From Selaginella moellendorffii (Eukaryota > Streptophyta > Lycopodiopsida > Selaginellales > Selaginellaceae): a stretch of 64,000 nt of DNA. The stretch spans positions 4,832 to 68,831 of the forward strand of contig NW_003314413.1 of assembly GCF_000143415.4 (NCBI RefSeq), written 5' to 3'. Shown in pieces: positions 55,168 to 64,000 of the stretch (position 1 is its first letter; each line of letters begins with the position of its first letter). A model generated the notes under the pieces. The model saw nothing but the letters and a program-made list of their open reading frames with translations. It did no database searches and had not been told where the DNA came from. Position numbers and translations under genes: made by a program.

Positions 55168-56693
55168 CCATCCTCCCCTTCGGAAGATGAAGAAGGTGAT
55201 GACAATAAGTCAAGTGAATAATTATAATCTACTATAAGAATTTCAAACTCCTACAAAACCATGTACAAAGTTGTTGATAACTATGACTAAAATAAAATTT
55301 AAAGCCATGGCATAAGCATTAGTCAACTACAGAATCCCAATAAACTAATTACAACTTTGTGTGCAATTGCTAAATATTTTAAACCAACTTCAAAGACATA
55401 ATTTTGAACCAAAGCAAGGGACTTAAAAAACCATTGTAATCCATAAAATGCCATTGCAATAAATGATACATTCTACATTTAAGTCTACCTGCTAATAATC
55501 CTTTGAGATCATTGTTAACTTACACTCACAACTATAAATAGAACTTGCTTCTTCGTCTTTGTTTAGCATTGCATCTGAGAAATCAAACTCACTTCATATA
55601 TCCTCCACATCCTCTTTATGCCTCTCTCGAAGGAAAAATAGTTTTGAAGCATCAACTCTATTTAGACTTGTTGTGGTTGTCCTCACTCCATCATCTATAT
55701 TCATGTTCACTCCATTATGATAGATGTTTAGTTGCACTAAATTGAGATTAAATGTTCTGTTCAAACTAGCTATGCTCATTTACACTCCACAATCCATATC
55801 GTTTGTCCTCGCTCCACTATTGTATTCACTCCCTCATTCCATCGGTAGGGCTAGACTCCCGTCTGTCACTTCTACCCCCTCCTCTGAAGATAAAAAAGTT
55901 TAAAGTGAAGGAGAAAATAAGAAAAATTGAGAAAAAACAATTGTAGAAGAAGAAAAAGTGAATAAAGAAGCATTAAAAGAGGAATTTGCAATAATTGACA
56001 ATGCAAAAATGGGGAAATAACAATAAAGACATATGCTCAAAGTTTGGAAAATATAGGACTTCCTATCATAAAATATTTTAGCCACCACAGTATAAGCAAA
56101 AGATTCACACTGCCTCAATACACAACTCAACACTTGAAACGAGAAAATTAATAATAACATTTACATTCTCAAGGGAATATATAAACTCCTTAGTAGGAAT
56201 GGTAAAACAAAAACTCTTAGTAGCATTAACAAGTGAGGATACAACTTTGAAATTCTGACTAAAATGACTTAAGCCTTGGAATATGGGAATACTTAACACT
56301 AAAATTGATCAAAGATTCTGTCAACAAAACAAAAACAAGATTCTCAACTTCATGTATAAATTTTTTCCTTTCCAATTTGTTAGTTTACCTTGTCTATCTA
56401 ACCACCATTACCTTGGCCTTAGTTAAGTTCTCTTGCCTATATTACCAACTTCTATTTGGTCCTACTTGGTTTTAACTACTCACTGCATGAGTAACAAGGT
56501 GTTAGCCAACCATCCACAAATTTCCAATTTCTCTTACAATCCCCTTCCTCGAGTTAGACTGGATTTAAGGTTTGGCTACACTCTGTACAAGCATAAGCAA
56601 CCAAGCATACCAAAGTTCTAGATTTCTAACATCCCTTGGTACCACAAGACTTGATTATGGAACTCTTTAAATCCCAAGCCTTGAGTGCATTTT
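55168..56693 (-). other. Interior of element C, left part
   Basis: Short frames on both strands (for example 55545-55745 plus, 56160-55900 minus) with no recognised domain. Confidence 0.4.
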
Positions 56694-57825
56694 TGTAGCG
56701 AACATGGTTTTAACCCTTTATCCTATGGTGATTTACCATAGGATAACACCACGAAACGGAACCTAAACCCTCTTTGTGCCACGTGACAGATGCCACGTGT
56801 CCATGCCACGTGTCCATAGGAACCCGAAGTTCAGGGCCTTGGGCCACTGAACGAAGGAACGGTGCCAAACTCCCAAGCACGAAGCCAAGGAGTGACGGAA
56901 CCGAACCACGGAACAACTCCCGAGCATAAAGCCCAAGGAGCGAAGGGACAGGAGCCCAGAGCGACTTGGAACAGTCCTGGAGCAACCAGCATCCCAATGC
57001 CAGGACCAGCACACAAAACGGAGCCAAACAGAGTCTGGCGCTATTTCGGCATACCGGTGGCCTAACGTGAGGACATGGGTACTCCACCAACTAGCATGGA
57101 ATGGAACTTGGGCTTAGACCCAAGCCGAACGCAGAACAAGGACAGGCACGCAAGCGGGAGCTAGACTATGCCTCAGGTTGGTCGGCCATGCCCGACCTAC
57201 CCACTATCCCTACTATACATTTGGAACCCCCCATAGCCCCCCCCCCCTTGAGGAACACACGCTTTGGGCTTTCACCCCAAGCCTCCCTTAGTATTAGGAG
57301 TTAGTCTCTGGGACAAGTTCGAAACTTACTAAATATGGAATGGCGCTAGATTGCGAATTTGGACACGGGATGAACACCATTGTGTTCAGGCCGATCTCTA
57401 CATTCCGTAGATATGCCAAATGAGCAGATCTAGACACTTTCCATAAATAGCATTTGGAACCAAAATGAGACTAACACAAAGGGTATGATAGCGAGGGTGT
57501 TTGGCAGACACGGTAAGCTATCATCTAGCAATATTGAGGGACCAATCTCAATATTGCGGGGGTTCCCAACACTAGCAAGTGCAAGTCAACGAATGAGTTT
57601 CTCTAACCAGGTCAAGTATGCTTGACTAAATAGACACTTAGGAATTCCTTCCTTATGCTCATTTGGTCAAGTGCACACGCGAAGACCAGTTTCTCAACTA
57701 GCTTAGGTGGAGACTGATAACGGGCCCAGCAATACCGACCTCCTGCCATCGTGGCAGTAAGGTAAGAGTGTCCGTAAGGACTAGCCGACAGGTAACTTTC
57801 GATACCCGAAGTCACATGCGCGACA
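56694..57825 (-). mobile_element. Solo LTR of the LARD family
   Basis: TGTAGCGAAC...ATGCGCGACA, 1132 bp, is clearly the same LTR as 14245-15393 and 19654-20802 with scattered changes and small deletions. A perfect duplication atttt lies at 56689-56693 and 57826-57830, so it is a true solo LTR left after recombination between the two LTRs of a former full element. The minus orientation matches the 14-20 kb copy. Confidence 0.95.
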
Positions 57826-57830
57826 ATTTT

Positions 57831-58435
57831 TTACTTCAAGACCCTAGGGGAAAATATTGTGGCCTAACAGGCCAGTATATGTACCCCTACTCCCCCCACT
57901 TCCATCCTGAAGGAAAAGCCCAAGCCCCTAGGAAGGAGTGAGGACCAATGAGCTGCATGATACTCATGTGAGCCACCATTCCATATGAGCTGGGAGCACC
58001 ATAGTCGGCTTCCCTTCCAAGAGTGAGAGCTACTCTTGAGCACTTTCTTGGGTGGCCTCTTTGGCAATCCATGCTCACTCACCCAAGACCCTCAGTCTTA
58101 ACCTCAAATCAATTTAAAAGCACCACTAAAGAGTTCTTTCAAAACTAATTTTTAGACCTCACTATCCCTACTATACTTTTGCAGTCCCCCCCCCCCCCCC
58201 CCTTCAAACTTGGCCTCAGACTCAGTCTCAAACTCAATCTTGGACCTAACTTCAGACTCGGTCTCAAACCTGGTCTTGGACCTGATCTCGGATCTTGGAC
58301 TCAGTTTTAAACTCCGTCTTAAACTTGGTCTTGGACTCGATCTTAGACTCAGTTTTGAACTCGGTTTCGGAGTCAGTTTTTGACTCAATCTCGAACTCAA
58401 TCTCATCCAATGAACTCTTTATTATTCCAATTGTG
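57831..58435. repeat. Family-E-like fragment with poly-C and pyrimidine array
   Basis: 'ccctactatacttttgcagtcc' (58165-58188) matches 'ccctactatacttttggagctc' of the foldback. A run of about 17-18 C follows (58187-58202), then ctcagactc-type repeats to about 58410. The minus ORF 58406-58152 is a product of the repeat. Confidence 0.65.
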
Positions 58436-59242
58436 GTTTCAGGGATCCTTTAGCTTATAACACCTTGGGGAGTTAGTTCTTTACATAAAAATGAGAATTA
58501 TAGAGTCATAAATGATTGATATGCCAAGAGGAAAAAACATTAGAGATAAGGAAGAAACACTAGAAATATGAGAAGGTGGCTTAAGTCGAGAAATAAAAAA
58601 AGGTTAGAAAAGAGCAAAAGGTAAAGAGAAAGGATCAAATGGCAAATTGAAGCTACTCTGTGAAATGTCCAACTCATCTCCTAAGTTATTTTCATAATAA
58701 TCAAGTTCTTTATCACAATCCAAAATCCATTTGAGTTCATAAATATTATCTTCCCATAAACTCAATCCTCAAACATTTTCCAAGAACCAAACTACATAAT
58801 TCATAACTCGCCAATTGATATTACAATCACACTCCACATCAAAAGGAGATGGTAGAACACCAAGAACAAAACAAGCCATATATTTACATCCTATGAAAGT
58901 TGGAAATAACAATAGACTAAAGATGGATGCAACATTAATATGATCACACCCCATAACACTAAAAGTTCGATCCAATAGAATAACATTAGTAACTTCAAGT
59001 GACATACTCTTTGATTGATGATGGCGTGGCATAGTAGAAGAATGCAATGAAGATCAGAAGAAGAATAAATCTAAGCACAACAATAGTTAAAATTCTAAAT
59101 CTTGCAAAAAGATAATACAAATTTAGATCTCAAAGATAATGGAGAAATAAAAACAAAAAGCACAATCCCAAACATTAAAACAAAGCATTACCAAAAAGCT
59201 TTGCTATTCATGGACAAATTGTGGTACCCCTCATCTTCACAA

Positions 59243-59377
59243 TGTGAGTGCTTAGGATATAAGAATAAATATAGTAATTAGGGTTTAAACCCTTGCTTAT
59301 ATACAAGAATGGATAGACCAAATTTAATCCCAAATAGACGGTTTATATGCTATAGTATTATAATTACCTAGCCAAGG

Positions 59378-59454
<77 letters not shown>

Positions 59455-59488
59455 ATATATATAATAGGATATATATATAAACCTTACA
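59243..59488 (-). repeat. Right LTR of element C, with TA microsatellite
   Basis: 246 bp, and it includes the dinucleotide tract 59382-59452. Confidence 0.75.
59382..59452. repeat. (TA)n microsatellite
   Basis: About 70 bp of uninterrupted TA inside the right LTR of element C. The left LTR has only a few TA units at the same place, so the tract expanded after insertion. Confidence 0.95.
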
Positions 59489-60148
59489 CTTTTAGTTTTT
59501 AAGATGTTTTAAGTACTATCTCTGGTTTATTTTTAAAAAGTAAGTATTTAATGCAATAATAATGTTTTGTTATTGGAAAATTTGCAAGTAGTAATCTATA
59601 GAGAGTTATAAATACAATGGAAGATCAGTTATTTAGGACTCTTTATCTAATAAGCTGAATTGCATGTTATATTTCTTAGCTGGGAATAATTCTAATGATT
59701 CTTTGTTCTCATATATTAGTTTAATAGATCACCTCCATGTCTCCCACACTCTCTATGTTGAAAGAGCTCTAACCCAACTACTTTAATTTAGCACTTTCTG
59801 ATAACTCTATTTGATATTACAAATGCTATTCTTATTGGTGATTGTGGGTTAACATTAAAGTGTTAAAATGTACAAACACTAATGAAAAATGGAAATGCAA
59901 GATTCTTCAAAATTTACTATAAATTATATTGGCTAACTTCCAAATACTATAATGGGCTTCTCCAATTTCCTGTGCTTGAACAATTTGCAAACACATCCCG
60001 GCAAGATATATGGATGATCTAGTGGCCGATAGTTATCTCCAGGATCCCAACACAAGATGAGACTAATGAAACTCTTTCCATGCATAAGTTGATTTACATT
60101 AAACACTAAGTAAATGACAACCGCTAGATTTCGCGCGAGGGTTTTGAC
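59489..60148. other. Upstream region of the NTPase gene
   Basis: No frame is supported on the plus strand. The region should contain the promoter of the gene at 60149. GC content rises sharply near 60130. Confidence 0.4.
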
Positions 60149-61705
60149 ATGGAGGTGTCGATGAATACGAAGGGCTTCCGGCGGTATGGCAAGCAGGTTC
60201 GTGAGGCAGAGCTGGCGGGGAATGTTCTGAGGCTTCCCAATGGTTTCCTGGGCAAGAAGCTGCTTCCACTGTGGCTCCATCCGAACTACATCCTTCTCGA
60301 GGATTTCCTGGTTCGGAACACCAAGGGAGATGCCATGGATGTGGATGAAGAGTTCAAAGTTCGGAAATCGCAGTTTCACTTGGTAGGAACACCCGGGATT
60401 GGGAAGAGCTACTTTGGGCACTATTGGTTCTTCAAGCAAGCCAAGGATGGCAAGCGGGTGATCTGGAGGAGCCAGGGCGGTGTTTTCGTCTACTTTGACT
60501 TCTCGCTCGAGGATCCCTTTGTGCACGCTTCCAGCGACTACGTTGTCCCCAGCCCTTGGTTGGAGGATATCGAAACAATCTGGCTGGTGGTGGATGGCGG
60601 CTGCGAGGGCCTCGACCACGATGGTTTTGTGCTCCAGTGCGTCTCTCCAGGTCGCAGTGGCTACCACGAGTTTGCAAAGGATGTGGGCGTGCCTTTTCAC
60701 CTGGAAGCATGGACGCTCGAAGAGTTGATGCAGTGCAGGGATGCTCTGAACCTGGGATTCACGGATGAAGAGCTTGCAGAGCGTTTCTACTACTGCGGGG
60801 GCCTGCCTAGAGAAGTGTTGGATAAAAGGAAGACTAGCCAGAGCCTGAAAGACACCATGACAACAGCGGTGTCTTGGGCCCCAAGCTGGGAGGCAGTGAT
60901 AAGGGATGTAGCATCTGGTGCAGATGCCATATCCAATTACCTTCTCCATTATCGGCTGCAAAGGGAGCTCGACGTGAATGCAGTTGCTTCGGACTGTGTG
61001 CTGCGGTTTACGTTGAAGTTCGCTTCCTTCTTTGTGGAGGATTTGGTAGTTGATAAGTTCCAGAGGCAGGGACATGGGAAAGTCAGGGAGTTTTTCGACT
61101 TCTGCCAGAGAGTTCCTGAGGCCCGCGCATTGTCCGGGAAGTTTTTCGAGAAAAACGTCCACAGGAAGCTGCAGGATGGCGGGGGTGATTACACAATCAA
61201 GGATTTGGCAACACCGGACAAGCCTCTCCCCGTTTTTGAGTTAAAGCCATCGAGCACCAAAAGGCTTCGTTGCTGGGAAGTCACTAAAGTGGCTGAGGGA
61301 AAACCATCGAAGGACGAGAAAATGCGTGGCTCTGCTGTAATCGGCAAGGAGGAATCCGTAGGATTGGCAAGCCTTGACAGAGGCTGTTTCGTCAACTCGT
61401 ATGCAGCCATTTTCAAGTCGCTGGATTCGTTCGTCGTCCCAGATATCATGATCCAGTGTACATGCTCTTTGGATCACAAGATTTTCTGGGCTCCGGTCCT
61501 GGAGGTGGTGCAGGAATACGATCGTTGGTATTCACTCCAAGGTAGTACGCCGCCACCTTACTACCGTCTTATCTTCATCGTCCCAGAGTGTCAGTTTCGA
61601 AACTTCAAGTTTCAAGGGTATAAGAAGGAAGATGGCACTGACTATTTGGAGCTGCAGCCTGAAATGTCCAGAGTGAGGCAGTTGGCTTTATCTTTTCCAT
61701 GGTAA
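60149..61705 (+). CDS. P-loop NTPase with REase-like C-terminus, Crinkler/RHS-type
   Basis: One exon, 518 residues, intact. Walker A is GTPGIGKS (80-87), Walker B hhhhDGG is IWLVVDGG (144-151), and a GGLPRE sensor-like motif lies at 217-222, as in the STAND-related NTPases of Crinkler (CRN) and RHS proteins. The C-terminal half (about 325-490) has the order expected of a PD-(D/E)XK-like nuclease: GKFFEKNVHRKL with E334, VFELKPSS (361-368), PDIMIQCT with D432, Q436 and T438, then H443. Known relatives couple such an NTPase to a nuclease and occur in protists, oomycetes and some plants. In oomycetes they are secreted effectors. No signal peptide or LFLAK-type header is seen here, so a resident nuclear or defence role, or origin by transfer, is open. 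The long minus-strand frame over it is a shadow. Confidence 0.8.
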   Translation: MEVSMNTKGFRRYGKQVREAELAGNVLRLPNGFLGKKLLPLWLHPNYILLEDFLVRNTKGDAMDVDEEFKVRKSQFHLVGTPGIGKSYFGHYWFFKQAKDGKRVIWRSQGGVFVYFDFSLEDPFVHASSDYVVPSPWLEDIETIWLVVDGGCEGLDHDGFVLQCVSPGRSGYHEFAKDVGVPFHLEAWTLEELMQCRDALNLGFTDEELAERFYYCGGLPREVLDKRKTSQSLKDTMTTAVSWAPSWEAVIRDVASGADAISNYLLHYRLQRELDVNAVASDCVLRFTLKFASFFVEDLVVDKFQRQGHGKVREFFDFCQRVPEARALSGKFFEKNVHRKLQDGGGDYTIKDLATPDKPLPVFELKPSSTKRLRCWEVTKVAEGKPSKDEKMRGSAVIGKEESVGLASLDRGCFVNSYAAIFKSLDSFVVPDIMIQCTCSLDHKIFWAPVLEVVQEYDRWYSLQGSTPPPYYRLIFIVPECQFRNFKFQGYKKEDGTDYLELQPEMSRVRQLALSFPW

Positions 61706-63659
61706 GAGCTACTTCATGTTTTAAGTACTTCGGACAATCCTTGGGATAATTCATAGGTTTAGTCTTCGCACTCTAAAGTGTGTTGTGTTTCATTCTTCTT
61801 TGCACTGAGTAGTCTCTTTTAGTTGAGCCATGTTTGTTGGAGTGGAGCAATGCTCAGGCTCAAGGCATAAGCTCTCTGCCTATCAGTCTTGACATTATAT
61901 GCTCATAAATTAGTGTTCTTAACTCTACTATCCCCACATTTATGCTATTTTCTTGAAAATTGTATTCCTGTTAAATACTGAATTTCTCCAGGGTTCAAGC
62001 GCAACCTTCAACCCTAGTGATTAGCAAAGATAGTATATATTTAAGTCTTCAATTCTACTTTTCAAAAGGCACCTCCATTTTCAAAGTTTTCATATGCAAA
62101 AGTGCTCCTTATTCTTGATTTCGTATGAGATATTCAAATGATCCAATTAGCTCTTCCTTATGCTCTCAACCATCTCCAACACAGAAATTCTTCATAACTT
62201 TCAAATGGCACATCTTATAGTGCAAAATTGAGTGCCCAGATCACAAAATCGCTCTCACAGACTATAAAGATGAATAGTTAAAGTTTTATCAGCTTGTGAA
62301 GTTGTAATTGGGATTTTGTAGTGCTTTGCCCAAATATCTTGAAGAAACATAAACTATCACTTCCTCTAAGCTACAAGTCTCTTTGCATTGCACAGACTTA
62401 CTATAGCTTAATTTATTAAAGTATAGATATATTGAGTTATTAGTTATAAATTTTGTTACGCAAGAAATTAAAATTTTAGTTCCTGTACTACCATGTCTTC
62501 TTTATCAATCAAACCCTTTACATTGAACTCATGATCTTTCACTCATATAATTTTATCCCCACTTAAAGTTCATGTTAAGCATGATAGATTTATTATAAAC
62601 ATAATTTTGTGTTTGTTTATGTTCAATAATATCTTTTGTAGAGGTGTAAATGTTAAATACACTATGTTGCTAAGTATAGACCAAGTTGTTTCTCTGGAGA
62701 AAGCCTCTTGAAGTGAAAATATCATAGTCCCGTTTGTGGAGGAGCTCTCTATATTGGGGAAGTGATTGAAGTTATCTTGTAGTTCTCTTGTTGAATTATT
62801 ATATGGAATGCTATAAGAAAATCTTAAATTTTTATTTCTTTTTTCAATTTTAAAGTGTTTTTAATACTCCATGTTCTCAGTGCACTACTCTAGTTGTTTT
62901 TTTTCTTTAAATGTTTTTATATTTCTTAGAGCCAAATTTGTTTCGTCCACTTTGGTTTGTTTAACCAAGGTGGTAGTGGATATACCTAAATATGCTTGGA
63001 TATTCTATGATATTCTACAATTTAACTGTTGTTATTCATTTAGATTAAATTTATATTTACAATTTATAAACATTATTATAATTTATAAGCTTTCCTAAAC
63101 AAATAAAATTAATCTTGTGTTTATAAATTATAAACATGTTTATAATTATAAACTTTCATTTGAACAATTAGATTAATAAATAGGAATAACACTACTATTA
63201 ATCAAACCAAACATTGCTGCACAACAATTTTTTTTTTGTTCTTGTAGAATATGGTTGGATATTTTGGTTTATTCTACCATCTAACAGTTGATATTTATTT
63301 GGATTAATTTTGTTTTTATAAATTATAAACATGTTTATAGTTTATGAAATTATCTAATCTTAATTCAATTCTACTCTTTTAACTGTAAATAAGTTTAACT
63401 GAGTATTCAATTTATGTCTTGGTTTTGATATTGCATGCTAAAGTTGTCACTTTAAATTTTGCAAGATTGGATATAAAACTTTATAGATCCAAGATTGATT
63501 TTGAGATGATGAGGTAAAGGTTTAATTTAGCAAAAGGGGTTGAGAAGCAATTTCACCTGAATTTCCAATTTTGTAAGTTTTGAAGCTTGATTGTTGTTGA
63601 ATGGTTTGTGGATAGATACCAATTATTCTTTCAACCATTGTTTTGATTAACTATTTTTT
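61706..63659. other. Gene-free flank
   Basis: About 2 kb of AT-rich DNA with repeated 'tttataaattataaacatg' motifs at about 63050-63345. No gene, LTR pair or RNA was recognised. Confidence 0.5.
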
Positions 63660-63979
63660 TTAAAAAAAATATTTAGTATTGTTTACAATTGCTACTGGAA
63701 TCTTTTGAATTACAAATCTCCAGACTCGTGATAACGGCCCCGCGCCTCGGACGCAACAGATGAAGGATATAAGCTTCGGCAATGCTTTCGCTCCTGTAGC
63801 TTGACGGATGGAGAGCTTCTCGTCGCAAATCCTTGCACAAGCCGCGATCTCTTCTAGGCTCTCGGAGGAACTTACCGAGTTGTTGTCTAGGCAACGCATC
63901 GGCTCTTCCCAGCTGTCTTGAATTCGATCTTCGAACAGTACAGCTTCAGTGCCCAAGCTATCGAGAATTACTCCTGAAG
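63660..63979 (-). CDS. Partial gene, internal or last exon(s), unknown protein
   Basis: The minus frame reads LGTEAVLFEDRIQDSWEEPM, then CLDNNSVSSSESLEEIAACA and RICDEKLSIRQATGAKALPK, ending before 63660. It has no proper ATG near its start. Just upstream (63980) a cttcag|ga acceptor-like site fits the frame, so it is probably an exon of a gene that begins beyond the window. Codon content and GC rise here relative to the AT-rich flank, which supports coding. The family was not recognised. Confidence 0.45.
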
Positions 63980-64000
63980 TACTCGCGGCTCAGTTCCAGT

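Larger units (their letters stand above)
54985..59488 (-). mobile_element. LTR retrotransposon C, coding-poor, with nested solo LTR
   Basis: The LTRs are at 54985-55167 and 59243-59488, sharing 'gagtgctyaggatata' and ending ACYTTACA/ACTTTACA on the plus strand. Flanks are gtttt (54980-54984) and ctttt (59489-59493), a partial duplication. The minus strand inside the left LTR is purine-rich (cttccgaaggggaggatgg), a polypurine tract, so it reads to the left. Inside the right LTR the minus strand reads ttgtgaagatgagg. No RT or integrase motif is seen. The minus frame 59047-58769 (MHSSTMPRHHQSKSMSLEV) is unassigned. The element contains the solo LTR 56694-57825 and a family-E-like purine/pyrimidine tract. 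Confidence 0.72.

Noticed and set aside
59933-61162. Long minus-strand ORF (409 codons) antisense to the NTPase gene
   Set aside because: It lacks domain features, and its openness is explained by the GC-rich codon usage of the plus-strand gene, which has clear motifs.

Overview
The window looks like nuclear DNA of a land plant, most likely a lycophyte such as Selaginella. The reasons are intronless PLS-type PPR genes, an aldo/keto reductase gene with eight exons and introns of only about 50-70 bp, and a dense nest of plant LTR retrotransposons. The species is an inference; nothing in the window proves it.

Layout. From 1 to about 25.8 kb lies one ancient dispersed repeat (copy A, with a SWIM-finger-like coding remnant) that has been pulled apart by later insertions. 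These are a 10.2-kb Ty3/gypsy element (290-10481), a TRIM (10627-11235), and a 12.7-kb nest (11956-24688). The nest holds a foldback structure (12255-13904), a young coding-free LTR element (14245-20802), a second TRIM (23085-23749) and other LTRs. From 25.9 to 33.4 kb is a small gene island: an F-box gene, a three-exon gene for a membrane-anchored protein, and several small or broken ORFs. An inverted duplication flanks the F-box gene, and a pair of direct repeats lies outside the island. From 34.8 to 42.2 kb is a second copy (B) of the ancient repeat, carrying a minus-strand gypsy element (37077-42040).

From 42.2 to 50.5 kb is the densest part: an inverted, broken copy of a PPR gene containing a hAT transposon, then three minus-strand genes packed tightly (PPR, aldo/keto reductase, PPR), then a fragment that resembles the start of a secreted FAD-linked oxidase. 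From 50.5 to 59.5 kb is AT-rich, TE-derived DNA with a copia gag relic, a low-coding LTR element (54985-59488) and a solo LTR inside it. At 60.1-61.7 kb is an intact intronless gene for a P-loop NTPase that resembles Crinkler/RHS-type proteins with a restriction-enzyme-like nuclease domain. A partial minus-strand exon lies at the right edge.

Working together. The genes do not form a pathway. The two PPR proteins would act in organelle RNA processing, and the reductase has a plausible plastid transit peptide. The insertion order can be read because copies A and B, and the PPR gene and its broken copy, serve as empty-site references for several insertions. All alignments were made by eye, so percentages and endpoints are approximate.
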